The translations under genes were made by a program, and so were the position numbers. The notes under the pieces were generated by a model that worked only from the letters and a program-made list of their open reading frames with translations, made no database searches and had not been told where the DNA came from. Positions 1 to 12,334 of a stretch of DNA of 64,000 bases are shown here, in pieces; position 1 is the stretch's first letter, and every line of letters starts with the position of its first letter. Source of the stretch: Anaspis maculata (lineage: Eukaryota > Arthropoda > Insecta > Coleoptera > Scraptiidae); NCBI GenBank assembly GCA_949128115.1, contig OX421962.1:13219262-13283261 (forward strand), given 5' to 3'.

Positions 1-899
1 TATTCAACACAAAAAACAACACCTCACGTCGTAATAAAGCGCAGAAGAAAGATAATTAAAGTCGATGCGGGATCTGTAACAAAGGTTACCCCCCCCCCTC
101 CCTCCTTCGGCATGAGAGAACAGCGCGAAATACAAAACACGAGTAAATTTGAATGCAAACGAGAACCATGTAATAATAATTATTTAAATTAAATTCCTTT
201 GCCAAATGCTTTGCTACCGGCTACAGAGCACACATTACCAACGGAAGCAACTATAATCAAACTAATCTGAGCACACGGCACCGACTTTTTGCCATCATCA
301 CACCAGTCTCTATCTCCAACACTAAAATCGACTTGATCCAACGGTAAGTATGGGATAGGACTTGCACGGATTTGGATACCTTTTTTTTTTATAGATAACA
401 AGGGTGCCGTTATTGGCCAGAGGAAAATCTGGAATCTTAGGGAATGGTGATTTGAGAGCCGCGTCCGGACTACGCCGTGTGCTGCGCAATAAAGTTCGAT
501 GAAACAAAATAATAACTACGCCGGAGTCTGGAGCGCGCGCGTTTTCCACCCGTGCGATTTTTATGATTTCTGCGCGTGTTACAGAGGGTCGAGGAAAAGG
601 TCCCCGGTCTACATCCCTTACTCGGCGTTTTGCTTTCGGCGGCAAATTGATACTGATGCCGGTTCGGCTCATTTATGTTCTCTGGGCCACTACTGGCAGA
701 TTTCAGCGACTTTCTTTGGTGTTCTTTGTCGTTTCGCTACATGTGTGGAGTCGACTCCGACAGCCATTCCGGATAGGTATAAGTTAATGAGACTCGCGAT
801 CCACCTACTGATTAGGGATTAAAATTTTTCACTTTGTTGGCATTAATAGTCTGCAAATAGTCTAAATTTTATCTGAAGAGACTTTCAGAGCAGATGTAC
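1..899. other. AT-rich non-coding DNA, no gene recognised
   Basis: Short open frames here have no recognisable domain. A C-rich run lies near position 90-105. I see no splice-bounded exon and no repeat shared with the rest of the window. Confidence 0.4.
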
Positions 900-1490
900 T
901 CAATTTAGAGCTCAGAATCCAAAGCAAGAACTATGATCAATCTCATAATAAGCTTGAGTTTGATTTCTTGCATGATAACACCCCGCTAATTGATTAATCA
1001 GATTAGATGTAAGCCCTTAATTAACCGGAGAAAAAATATACAGCATCTCGATTGTCTCGTAGAAATACCTAAATGCGTTGTAATTTTCAACTTTCATTTT
1101 GCCTCAAACGGATCCCGATCTCGGCTCATCAGCTCGGAGTGACGATTGACACTCCGAATTCGGAAAGGGTTGCATTTGACACAAGAACAAATTTTTACAC
1201 AAGGGACATTTTTACGAGGAGCTTGGCAGCCAAGGCAGACGTATTTAGTTGCAAGCCTTTTATATGACGGCCGATTGAACTTCGTCTTCCTGAATAACTA
1301 CCTTACATCGGTAAGGACACAAGGTATAAATAATGGTAATCTGGTCAATTCCCTGTCGCATCGCGGACAACCTATAAACAATTCCTTAAAGGCTTACATC
1401 GATTTGCGGGGTATCTAGCATTGACTTTTGCTACTCAATTTGCTGCAGGCAGGCCATTTACCCGGGTACTGCAAAGTAAAAAGCGGATAA
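900..1490. repeat. dispersed repeat, copy 1 (partner at 33130-34090)
   Basis: Blocks of this stretch recur in the same order and orientation at 33130-34090. Examples are the segment around 1040-1145 (compare 33658-33765) and the segment around 1360-1480 (compare 33950-34080). The copies differ at many positions and by indels, so the family is old. No protein domain is visible in the open frames that cross it, and no terminal repeats were found. It may be an ancient transposon or a duplicated non-coding element. Confidence 0.55.
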
Positions 1491-1569
1491 AATAATATGT
1501 AAACTTGGAGTTTTATTTACATCAACTGAGTATAAAAAAATTGAATCTCAAAAATACACTGCACGTCTT

Positions 1570-1765
1570 TTGAAGTGTATATTGCGAGTTTCTTGTGAAT
1601 TAAGTACCAAATTCTCCTGCATAGCGTTATTGGCACGTATGATCGATAATTAAATCATCAGATCATTCAATTGAATTATCGATTATACCTACCAATAATG
1701 CTATGCAGGAGAATTTGAAACTTAATTCACAAGAAACTCGCAATATCCATTTCAAAAGGATACGA
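1570..1765. repeat. short inverted repeat (hairpin of about 80-bp arms)
   Basis: The arm at about 1580-1653 reads as the reverse complement of the arm at about 1675-1747, including a shared block around ATTCTCCTGCATAGC, with a loop of roughly 20 bases. It could be a small MITE or a transcribed hairpin. No target duplication was identified. Confidence 0.7.
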
Positions 1766-3139
1766 CTTTTTTTAACGTAGATACGTCTATGTTTTCGATC
1801 CATAAGAGGGGTCATTATTTGCACGAACGCCATCTGTTGTTGCAGTTGTGAACGAAGCCGGTAAGTATGAGATCTACTAAAATAAAGTGGTGTCAAATTG
1901 GTTGTATACCTACATACCTCCCTGTTTGCTCCTGTCTATGTAAGTATGTAACGAAAAGTAATCTACCTCCCAGATCCACCTATCGACAATAGTCAATATT
2001 CAACTCATAGCAACCGCTGACGGGAATCGAACGACCTGCCGTCAGAATTTGTAAAAACCAGACGTCGGATTTTGGCGGGGTATTTTTTTTTTAATTTTCG
2101 CAAACGAACCGCATCCCAAGTTGAAGGTGAGAATTTTTTAAAATTTTTGCTGAATTTGTCAAAATTTTTCGAAATTTCATAATTCATTCAAAATTTTACT
2201 AGGGAACCGATGTTCGAATAATTCGTTCCAAATACATTGTTACCTTTTTGCGACGAAAACTCGGCTTTTCGGGGAGAATTTCGAGAAATTTGGTATGAAA
2301 TGCCGACCGGGTGGTTTCGGGGACCTAGTGTCGTCCGGTGCGGGTCATGCAGTGGCGTTTTTCTTGAAATTTCGCCGTATAATTGATTAAATTCGACCAC
2401 GGCACGGCCAAAGTGACAGTAACGTCAATTGACGCTCTGGGTTTTGGGAAATTTCAACAATTCGGGGCATTTGAACAGTGTTTTTGGAGAAAATGTACCG
2501 TGCCAGCGTGCGAAATTGAATTGTGGTCTCGAGGAGACTTTTGAGCGTCCACCAGACACCACAAACCCAACATCTCCTTCAAATTCAACGGAATTTTGGT
2601 TAAAAATTCCCAGGCCGGGCCAGACGTTGACGGCGTATTTCACAAAAACAAACAAGTTGAGGGGGCAAAACACGTCTGGGGGGTACTCACAATTTATTTG
2701 TAATTTCCAGCGGCTTCACATTTCGAGAAAAAGGCAAAAACGCCTTTTTCCTCCAGAGCACATTTCATGTAGGTTACAGGGGTTTCTTGTCGCGACTTGT
2801 TTTCTACGGAATCCATAATAATTCCATCGGACCTTCTGGCCAGACCTCCAGAAAGGGTCCGTGTTTTGATGTGCGTCCTTGTTTCAGAGTTTTTCATGTC
2901 AAATTTTCCAAAATTTCACTACAAAGATCGGCAACATTATTGAGCGTCGCAGTTGTGTTGTGCCATTTGCAAATGTCAATGTAATGTCACAGCACTCCTT
3001 TTAGGCAATTTTTCGCGGACTCTTTGTGCCATTTTTCGCGAGTGCTTTTAAATACGTTGGAATGATGCTGACAGTTATGGACGTTTTCGCGAGTAAATGT
3101 AACGATGAAAGCGGAAATCGTTACATGACATTTTTCTAT
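1766..3139. other. non-coding DNA, no gene recognised
   Basis: Overlapping short frames on both strands between 2000 and 2980 have no recognisable motif. Their overlap on both strands suggests chance openness, not a gene. Confidence 0.4.
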
Positions 3140-4125
3140 CATCATCACCACAAGATCCGATTGGGATTTTGAACCTATGCCAACTAGAAATACACAGTCC
3201 AAATGCATCTGTCAAATTTCGATTTTTGACGTTTCGAGAGGCCGCCATATTGAACTCTTGCATTTTTCAACCTATCTAGAATAGGGATCTAGAACCATGC
3301 CCAGTTGGGGTGGACAGCCGAGATGCATCTGTCAAATGTTATATTTTGACAGTTCTAGGGCTGCCATATTGAACTATTGCAGTTTAAACCGATGCGATTG
3401 GTATTCTACACTTATACCCACTTGAGGTTGACAATCAAAATGCATCTGTCTGATTTTGATTTTTGACGTTTCAAGAGGCCGCCATATTGAACTTTTACAT
3501 TTTTCAGCCGATCCGATTGGGATTTTGAACCTCTATAATAACTTGAAATAGGCAATCTGAATATGTCTGTTAAATTTGTCATTTTGACAGTTATAAGGCC
3601 GCCGCCATATTGAACTTTTGCATTTTCAACCGATCCGATTGGGATTTCAACATAATAGGTACCCTCCACTTGAGGTGGACAATCGAGGTGTATCTATCAG
3701 ATTTGACGTTTTGACAGTTCCAAAAGGCTGTCATATCGACCTTTTGCATTTTTCAACCGATTTGGTTGGGATTTAAAACCGATAACCACTTGAGACGAAC
3801 AACCGAAATGCATCTGTGAAATGTCGATTTTTGACGTTTCTAGAGGTCGCTATATTGAACTTTAGCATTTTTCAACCGATCTGATCTGATCGGTATATTG
3901 AACCCATAGCCATTCGAGATTGGCGATCAAAATGCATCTGTCAAAGGATTTTTGACGTTTCAAGAGGCCGACGTTTCATCAGGCCGCCATATTGAACTTT
4001 AGCGTCTTTCAACCGATCTGATTGAGATTCTAGACCTACAACCACTTAAGGTTGGCGATCAAAATGCATCTGTCAAATTTTGATGATAAGGGGCCGCCAT
4101 ATTGAACATTTGCATTGCAAATTTG
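3140..4125. repeat. tandem array of about 120-bp units, about 8 degenerate copies
   Basis: Each unit carries a block like ATGCATCTGTCAAAT, then TTTTTGACGTTTC, then GCCGCCATATTGAACTTT, then a segment like CAACCGATCYGATTGGGATT. The GCCATATTGAAC block recurs near 3241, 3361, 3480, 3603, 3727, 3845, 3983 and 4094, a spacing of about 110-130 bases. Units have diverged by substitutions and small indels. The array ends just before the palindromic element at 4224. Confidence 0.8.
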
Positions 4126-4362
4126 TGGTGTAATTCAAAGAAAAATGAAAAAACCTTCACTGTCACAAGACCACTTTGAGAAGGATGGAAGAATTTTTTC
4201 AATTTATTCAAAAAGTAGAAGTACAGGGTGTTCACGATAAAATTCACCTCCCTCTTGGAGATTTCCCTTTGAGATATTTTGAAAAACAAAAAACTTTTTC
4301 TCAACAATTTTCCCCAGGGATCTTGAATCGATTGTGTAAAAGTTTCCAATTGGTACCGTATA

Positions 4363-4823
4363 CAGGGTGTGACATGTAACTTTCTTATTTCAAATGCAAC
4401 ACCCTGATATTTCATTACGTCATTTGATTAAGCCTTTCTTTCTGATTACAAAAATATATAAAATTTATGATTTATTTTGACAAGGTAGCTGTCAAAAAAG
4501 TAATAAAATAGGTAGTCAAATAAATTAAAAATTACGCGACACCCTGTATAAGAAATGAATTGGGCCATTTATCCATGCAGAGTTGAATTCTGCAGATACA
4601 ATGCTGCGAGAATAACTTTTTTTTAAGTGAACTGTAGAAACCAAAGCCATCTTGCCGCGAAACAAAATTATTTGACTACCTATTTTATTATTTTTTTGAC
4701 AACTTGTCAAAATAAATCATGAGTGTCATATATATTTGTATTCAGGAAAAAAAGATTTATCAAATAACGGAATAAAATATAGGGTGTTGCATCTAAAATA
4801 AAAAAGTTACATATCACACCCTG
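4363..4823. mobile_element. inner palindromic TA-flanked element B
   Basis: The ends read TA|CAGGGTGTGACATGTAAC and the inverted equivalent, flanked by TA at 4361-4362 and 4824-4825. The two arms pair over about 180 bases with moderate divergence, and the centre (about 4545-4660) is unpaired. It sits at the exact dyad of element A: removing B and one TA rejoins GGTACCG-TA-CGGTACC. It has no coding capacity. Confidence 0.8.
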
Positions 4824-4834
4824 TATACGGTACC

Positions 4835-5800
4835 TGTCTCGGCCCCGTTCATTGAACACTGCATTCGTGTGCACTGAGGGTATGCAACCCAAAATATCCC
4901 TGTGTCGTCCAAGTCCTCACCCCTCACCCCCTGTTCGGTGTGCCTGGCACTTGGCTGTCAGGCGCAAGCGTAAACGAGCTCCAGCACTTTCTTCGGCCGT
5001 CTTCGGCATTCTTCGGCTTTCTTTCCGCTCGTGCCTTTGCCGCTTCGTTCGAAGCGGCGTTGATCTCCGTACGTCGAGCGGGAAGCCACGCCGTCTTTTT
5101 TTTGGTCATCGTTCTCGCGGCCATCTTGTCGTGCCATCGGCGTACATTCGTACTCGACCAGAAGCCCATCCAAGGCCCATCGCGTCCGATAGTGACTCCT
5201 GGAGGAGCTCTGCAGCATCTCCAAGTCCAGAAAGCGGCAGTTTTCACCGCTTTCACCGGGGAGCGGCTTGGATCAGCCAGCCGCACACAAAGCTCCAGTT
5301 TCGGACGGGATCGAGTCGTTCGTCCGCCATTTTGGTGACGAACACGGGCACTCGTGCATTTCACCAGGAAATCCACCACCAGAACGGCCATCCACCACGA
5401 CGCCGCCTTCGGACTCCGCCAGGACGACGCCGCCACCGAATAAGATCCCGTAAGTTCCATATTTTCCATTGTTTTTACCATTTACCGTTTATTCCCGTTT
5501 GCCGGGGTGTATACCTTCAGTGCAGTTCGTCTCGTTTTCAGGACGCCACTCGGCGCCAGCGAATCTGCCCCCGATCAGAACCACTCGGATTTTTCATTTC
5601 ATTTAATTCACATTGTTTTTTTTTTTATTGTTTTGTAATTCTGTCTGTTTGTGTTTTTTTCTTTGTTTTGCATTAAAGTTTTTGATTGTTGTTGTGAATT
5701 TTATTTCTGACTGTCGCTTGCTGCTTTCCTAATCCAAGAGTTATTGTTTTAATGCAGCCTTCATCGGAAGGCTGCCGTCTTTATGTGTACCGCGCTAACA
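4835..5800 (+). repeat. 5' LTR of the BEL/Pao element
   Basis: The LTR starts TGT and ends ACA and is 966 bp long. It is GC-rich in its first two thirds and T-rich near 5610-5700, where an ATTAAAG stretch could act in 3' processing. Long open frames inside it (for example 4852-5676) occur identically in the other LTR and are not taken as genes. It should hold the promoter for the element's RNA. Confidence 0.93.
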
Positions 5801-6049
5801 TATAAATTGGTCCTTCGTAGCCGGATACAGGCTAAGCATGGTACAGTCAGGAATTTAATTCACCTCACTATTGAAACTTTAAAGTCACGGGTCAAACCCA
5901 CGTGACACTTGTGCGTTGGTCCAGCGTGTTGATCAATTCGTTTTTCGCCCGTCTCATTCGCACTTTTTCACCTGGGTTGGGTTCGCCATTCAGGTACGCC
6001 AACCTAAGGGTCAGTTGCTTTGTTTTCATTTTTCTTTGTGTCGTACACA
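5801..6049 (+). promoter_or_regulatory. leader of the BEL element with putative tRNA primer-binding site
   Basis: Directly after the 5' LTR, a TTGGTCCTTCGTAGCCGG stretch at about 5807-5824 starts with the TGG expected to pair with a tRNA CCA end. The donor tRNA was not determined. The rest is an untranslated leader up to the likely gag ATG at 6050. Confidence 0.6.
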
Positions 6050-8998
6050 ATGGACGCAACTTTATCGTCCATCGCGATAGCTATTGCGCGCCTTGAGCCC
6101 CTTCTGGAACAAGGCGTCACAGCTACCACCGAGCCAAGCCTCCAACCGGCATTTTTAGCCACGTTTGACATTGCGGCGGAAATTTACAACGGTTTCAAGA
6201 GCACGGTCAACACTGCCCCTCTCCCCAGTGCCTCCGAGGAGCAGAAGGCTACATTTCTTGAACGTACACTCCGGGCAGACAGCTTGTATGGCAAACTTGC
6301 TGCGGTAAAAGCCTCGTTTGCGAATTCAGAGCCGACTTCCTCGCTCTCTCGCCAAGCCTCGCAAACTTGGTTCGAGACAGGCCGGAGCAATGTCCGATTG
6401 CCAAAAATCGCGTTGCCGTTGTTCGACGGAAAGTTAAAATCATGGCCACCATACTATGATCTATTCACGGCGTTAATACACAGAAACCAGTCTCTCTCAG
6501 ATATTGAACGGTTTCAGTATCTGATCTCGTCTTTATCTGGTGAACCTCTCTCAATGGTTAAACACCTGCCATTGACGGGAGATAATTACATAATTGCGTT
6601 CGACTCGTTGGTTGAGAGATACCAGAACGACCGCGTGCTAGTCACTTTTTACTGGCAGTCGATGATGAACGCCTCCTCCGTCACATCTGACTCCGCGCAA
6701 GCGCTTCGCCATCTTGTGAACACGTTCAACGAAAATTTAGTGGCGCTCGAGCAGTATCCGCATATCGACCTGTGGGATTTCACCCTGTCGAGCATGCTGC
6801 TCCAGAAACTCGATGAGTCGACGCGAAAACGTTTCGAGGTGCAGTCAGCTGGCACCCCCTTCCCCAAATACGAAGACGTCAAGTCTTTCGTGCTCGACCA
6901 ATGCAAGGCTTTCGAGGCAACTGCCTTAAATTCTAAAACGCAATCGAACTCCCGCTCCACACGGGCAAACACCGTTACCGTGAAGCCCGAGGTCAGCCGC
7001 AAGTCGTGGGCCTCACATACGTTGGTGTCTCAGACTTCATCTGCCCCAGCGACGTCGCATGAGTCAGCATGTTCTCATTGTGGGGCGAGAAGTCATAGAG
7101 TCACCGCGTGCAAGACTTTTCTGTCAATGTCCCCAAATGACAGATATTTGGCGGTCAAACAGAAAAGGCTCTGTCTCAACTGCTTGAGCACCAATCACGG
7201 CGCTCCAAAATGTCCATCGTCGTATTCGTGTCGGCAGTGCCACGCAAGGCATCACACCTTGCTGCACTTCCCCAAGCCACATAGAACTGCAGGTCATGAG
7301 TCACCCAGTTCTTTATCGAATCCAGTTGAATTACCGCAAATCGTTTCCCCTGGTCTTCCAGAAAATGTCGCGAATTCGGTGACGAATCTCGCCTCAAGCC
7401 TCAAGGCAGCTCATGTTTTGTTGGCCACGGCAATCGTTCACGTTCGTGACCGGTGGGGAGGCTACCAAAGCCTCCGTGCGCTCATAGACCCTGCCAGTCA
7501 GGCATCGTTTATTTTGGACTCCTGCGTGCGCAAATTGGGTCTATCCCCATCAAATCACAATGTGCCCGTTTTTGGCTTGGGTCTCACCCCCGCCAATTCG
7601 ACGTGTGGCACAGTCACTTGCCAGGTCAAGGCTGATGATGAGTCTCTCCCAATCCCTGAATTGGAGTTAATTGTCCTGCGCAGGATTTGTGGTAACCTGC
7701 CAGACACCGCTTTGAACCCGGATCAATTCCACTTGAACTTATCGAATCTGGCGGATCCCACATGGTTCAAGCCAGGCCCCATTCAAGTGTTGTTGGGCGC
7801 CGACGTTTATCCGTCAGTCGTGAAAGAGGGAATCGTCTCGTCAGGTCCGTCACAGCCTGTTGCCATAAACACCATTTTTGGCTGGGCTCTTCTCGGTCCC
7901 TTTCAAACCCCGTCAAAACCTCTGCATTCCTTTTTGGTTTGCACTCCAACTGGAATCGACGAGTCTCTGCACAAATTTTGGGAAGTAGAGGAAATCTCGT
8001 CACCATCGTCCAAAACACGTTTGTCCCCAGATGATGAACGTGCAGAAATTTGTTTCCGGGACTCTGTCTACCGTTGTCCGTCAGGTCGTTTTGGGGTTTC
8101 GCTTCCCTTCAAAAGGGAGTCCCCCACCTTTGAACATTGCAGGTCTATGGCTGACCGCCGTTGGTTAGCTATCGAACGTCGCCTGGTCCGTCAGGACACA
8201 CTCCGTGATCTGTACATAGCATTCATGCGCGACTACCTCGACCTAGGTCACATGACCTTGCTGGACGCAGAACCTCCGGATTCTGAGGCGTATTACATCC
8301 CTCATCATCCGATCGTCAAGATCGAAGACGACAAGCCGAAATTTCGCGTCGTTTTTGATGCTTCGGCGCAAGCGCCGAATCATTTATCTCTCAACGAGAC
8401 GCTTCTCGTCGGTCCTAAGTTACAACAGGACATAGCAGCTTTGCTACTGCAGTTTCGGTGTGAGCCGATCGTTTTTACTTGTGACATCCGTCAGATGTAT
8501 CGGCAGATACTTATCTCGCCCGAACATCGCAAGTATCAACTCATTCGCTTTCGTTTCTCCCCTGATCGACCCATTGAAACGTACCAATTGAACACCATTA
8601 CATATGGTGTTTCTTCGGCACCGTTTCTAGCGGTTCGCACGTTGCTTCACTTGGCAGAACAAAGCGCCTCGAAGTTTCCATTGGCTTCGCAGGCAATTCG
8701 CCGTAATTTGTATGTAGACGATCTACTTTGCGGTGCGAACTCCGTGGAATCAGCACGGGAATTACAAACGCAGCTAATCAACCTGCTCCAATCGGGTTGC
8801 TTTGAATTGCGCAAGTGGGCAAGCAATCACCCTGATGTGCTGCAAGACATACCACTTGATCACGTTCGAACTCAGCCGTCCACTTTCAGTGACGTTGCTG
8901 ACAATACTGTAAAAATTCTTGGCCTCCAGTGGCAAGCGGCAACAGACACCTTTTCATTCACGGTTCATCCAAATGAACTACCGTGCACAAAACGGTCC
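6050..8998 (+). CDS. BEL/Pao Gag-protease-reverse transcriptase (first frame)
   Basis: This is the first part of a Gag-Pol polyprotein. I chose the ATG at 6050 (protein begins MDATLSS) over the upstream in-frame ATG at 6020 because it follows the leader and gives a typical BEL Gag start. Gag ends with a Cys/His-rich zinc-knuckle region (about 7069-7280, CSHCGARSH followed by CLNCLSTNHGAPKC). The protease follows near 7480 with LIDPASQASF; its active-site triplet reads DPA where DSG or DTG is usual. Reverse transcriptase spans about 8300-8800 and has FRVVFDASAQ, TCDIRQMYRQI and the catalytic YVDDLL (near 8713). The frame leaves the family alignment near 8990, where homology moves to the next frame. 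Confidence 0.92.
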
Positions 8999-11249
8999 AT
9001 CTTTCTCGGAGGTGGCTCGGATTTACGATCCGCTCGGCTTTCTGTGCCCTGTTGCATTTTTCGCCAAACATTTAATCCAACGGTTATGGAAACTTGGCCT
9101 TGATTGGGACGACACCCCTCCAGACATCGTATGTCAGCAGTGGTTGCGTTTTCAATCCGAGCTATCGCAACTTTCGCGGTTGCAAATTCCACGGCATACT
9201 TTTCCGTCGCCTGCAGACAGGTGCCAGTTGCACGCCTTTTGCGACGCATCTGAATCTGGGTACGCGAGCGTGTTGTACGTTCGTTACCTTCGAAATGGTG
9301 TTCCCACCATTCGTCTCCTAACCGCCAAATCAAAGGTGGCTCCAGTCAAATTGCTGACCGTACCCCGTCTCGAATTGTGTGCAGCGGTCCTACTTTCCAA
9401 TCTCGTTGCCTTCACCGTTGCAGCGCTCGCAGGAACCGTACAGTTCGATGCCATATTTGCGTGGACCGATTCTACGGTTGTTCTCAGCTGGCTGCGTTCC
9501 TCTTCGCACCGCTGGAAAACATTTGTTGCTCACCGTGTTGAGCATATTCAACAGCGTGTCCCGCCTCAGTGTTGGAGACATGTCTCAACATCGGACAATC
9601 CCGCCGACCCAGCTTCGCGCGGATTGTTTCCCGAAGACATGCTTTCGTGCTCCCTCTGGTGGTCTGGCCCACCTTTTCTGTCATCAGCGGATGACACATG
9701 GCCGGATGACAAATTCTCCGTGTCCTCCCCAGACATTGCGTCTGAAGAGCGAAAGCTCGCTTTGGTCGTGCGTGTGCCGCAGCCGCCGCCGATTGACATC
9801 GACGACCTCTTTTTGCGCATATCCTCCTTACGGAAGATTCAGGGCGCTGTCGCCTATTTCTATCGGTTCTGCAAATGCAAGTCCGATGAGAAGTTCACAG
9901 GACCTCTCTCGGATACAGAACTCCATTTTGCCTTGTTGTACATTGTCAAACATGTACAGCAGAAGGTATTTGCCGTCGAAATCGCGTCGTTACGCAACGG
10001 CAAACCCTGTTCAAGACCCTTTCGAAAACTTTCACCCTTTCTCGATCGTGACGATGTTCTCCGCGTCGGCGGACGTTTGAAGCATTGTCATGAGTTGCCA
10101 TTTGCAACCCGACACCCTGCTCTTCTTCCATCTCGTCACGTCTTGACAGGACTCGTCATTCGACAAGTTCATTCCCGACATTGCCACCCGGGACTCAACA
10201 ATACCTGCTATCTCCTGCAGCAAAATTTTTGGATATTGTCCACGCGACGCGCGGTACGGCACTACCTTGCATCGTGTTACCGGTGCTTCCGGACTAAGCC
10301 ACAAACTTTTTCTCCCACCATGGGCGACCTCCCCTCGGCGCGAATTTCTCAGCTAAAACCTTTTAGCTGCGTCGGGCTCGACTATGGTGGCCCTTTTCCA
10401 ATCCTCATGTCACGCGCTCGCGGTGTCAGAACTACGAAGGCGTACATCTGTCTTTTCGTGTGCTTCGCCACCAAGGCATTGCACGTCGAGGTTGCCTCCG
10501 ATCTCTCAACAGATGCTTTCCTCGCTGCCTTGCGCAGATTCATTGCCCGGCGCGGTCGTTGCTCTACCATCTATAGCGACAATGGCACAAACTTTGTCGG
10601 AGCTCATAGGCAATTGACGATGTCAATGCAACTCGCCGCGGAATCCGAAGCCATCACTTGGCGCTTCATTCCTCCCTCCAGTCCCCACTTTGGCGGGCTG
10701 TGGGAAAGCGGCATAAAAGCTGTCAAAACTCATCTATCTCGCGTGATAGGTGATCAAATACTCACCTTTGAAGAGCTGACCACGTTGGTCACCCAAGTTG
10801 AAGCGTTGCTCAACTCACGGCCACTTTCGGAGCTGGGCTCGGATCCAAATGATCTGTGCCCATTGACGCCTGGTCATTTTTTGACGCTCGAGCCGTTAAC
10901 GGCCCCACCTGACCCAGATTTGTCCCACCTCAAGATCAGCAGGTTGTCGCGATGGCAGTTGGTCCAATCCATGCAACAGCGTTTCTGGGCGCGTTGGCGC
11001 GACGAATATCTACACACGCTGTACCAACGCGGCAAGTGGCACAAGTCACGTCACCTTGAATCCGCAGATGTGGGGTCTTTAGTCCTCATCAAGGACGAAA
11101 ACGCTCCCCCTCTGAAGTGGAGGTTAGGCAGAATTTCAAAACTCTTCTCCGGCAAAGATGGCATTTGTCGTGTCGCAGATGTCCGTACTCAACGCGACGT
11201 TCTGCGACGCCCAATGGTCAAACTTTGTCCCCTCCCTTCAGGACAGTGA
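8999..11249 (+). CDS. BEL/Pao RNase H-integrase (second frame)
   Basis: This frame continues the pol polyprotein after the frame change near 8990; an open frame runs from 8919 but homology starts at about 8999 (VARIYDPLGFLCP). RNase H shows HAFCDASESGYAS near 9230 and FAWTDSTVVLSWL near 9455. The integrase has an HHCC zinc finger (HSRHCHPG to CYRCFRTKP, about 10170-10305), then the DDE core with VGLDYGGPF near 10370, YSDNGTNFVG near 10575 and a conserved Glu in GGLWESGIK near 10700. It stops at 11249, shortly before the polypurine tract. BEL elements normally encode one continuous Gag-Pol, so the frame break most likely inactivates this copy. Confidence 0.92.
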
Positions 11250-11357
11250 GCATTCTGTGTTTTCACTTCCGTCATTGTTTTCACTATGCTCTTTCTTTTT
11301 GTATCATGTTTGATTTCATTAATTTTTGAACTTTGAAAATACCCCGAGTGGTATTTT

Positions 11358-11368
11358 GGTGGGGAGTA
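11358..11368 (+). promoter_or_regulatory. polypurine tract before the 3' LTR
   Basis: A purine-rich GGTGGGGAGTA lies immediately upstream of the 3' LTR start. This is where plus-strand DNA synthesis is primed in LTR retrotransposons. Confidence 0.75.
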
Positions 11369-12334
11369 TGTCTCGGCCCCGTTCATTGAACACTGCATTC
11401 GTGTGCACTGAGGGTATGCAACCCAAAATATCCCTGTGTCGTCCAAGTCCTCACCCCTCACCCCCTGTTCGGTGTGCCTGGCACTTGGCTGTCAGGCGCA
11501 AGCGTAAACGAGCTCCAGCACTTTCTTCGGCCGTCTTCGGCATTCTTCGGCTTTCTTTCCGCTCGTGCCTTTGCCGCTTCATTCGAAGCGGCGTTGATCT
11601 CCGTACGTCGAGCGGGAAGCCACGCCGTCTTTTTTTTGGTCATCGTTCTCGCGGCCATCTTGTCGTGCCATCGGCGTACATTCGTACTCGACCAGAAGCC
11701 CATCCAAGGCCCATCGCGTCCGATAGTGACTCCTGGAGGAGCTCTGCAGCATCTCCAAGTCCAGAAAGCGGCAGTTTTCACCGCTTTCACCGGGGAGCGG
11801 CTTGGATCAGCCAGCCGCACACAAAGCTCCAGTTTCGGACGGGATCGAGTCGTTCGTCCGCCATTTTGGTGACGAACACGGGCACTCGTGCATTTCACCA
11901 GGAAATCCACCACCAGAACGGCCATCCACCACGACGCCGCCTTCGGACTCCGCCAGGACGACGCCGCCACCGAATAAGATCCCGTAAGTTCCATATTTTC
12001 CATTGTTTTTACCATTTACCGTTTATTCCCGTTTGCCGGGGTGTATACCTTCAGTGCAGTTCGTCTCGTTTTCAGGACGCCACTCGGCGCCAGCGAATCT
12101 GCCCCCGATCAGAACCACTCGGATTTTTCATTTCATTTAATTCACATTGTTTTTTTTTTTATTGTTTTGTAATTCTGTCTGTTTGTGTTTTTTTCTTTGT
12201 TTTGCATTAAAGTTTTTGATTGTTGTTGTGAATTTTATTTCTGACTGTCGCTTGCTGCTTTCCTAATCCAAGAGTTATTGTTTTAATGCAGCCTTCATCG
12301 GAAGGCTGCCTTCTTTATGTGTACCGCGCTAACA
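11369..12334 (+). repeat. 3' LTR of the BEL/Pao element
   Basis: This 966-bp copy matches the 5' LTR with a constant offset of 6,534, with differences seen only at 11581 and 12311. The GTACC target duplication follows at 12335-12339. Confidence 0.93.

Larger units (their letters stand above)
4835..12334 (+). mobile_element. BEL/Pao LTR retrotransposon, nearly complete, recent
   Basis: This 7,500-bp element has 966-bp LTRs that begin TGTCTCGG and end GCTAACA. A 5-bp target duplication GTACC lies at 4830-4834 and 12335-12339. The interior encodes Gag, an aspartic protease, reverse transcriptase with YVDD, RNase H and integrase in that order, which is the BEL/Pao arrangement. The LTRs differ at only two positions (5047/11581 and 5777/12311) with no indel, so the insertion is young. 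A single reading-frame change near 8990 separates reverse transcriptase from RNase H, so this copy is probably not autonomous. It landed beside the palindromic element B. Confidence 0.95.

Noticed and set aside
2429..2818. Plus-strand frame of 129 codons overlapping minus-strand frames
   Set aside because: No domain, no splice context, and overlapping openness on both strands.
4852..5676. Open frame of 274 codons (and an almost identical one at 11326-12210)
   Set aside because: It lies in the GC-rich BEL LTR, occurs in both LTRs, and has several long frames open on both strands. It is a composition effect, not a gene.
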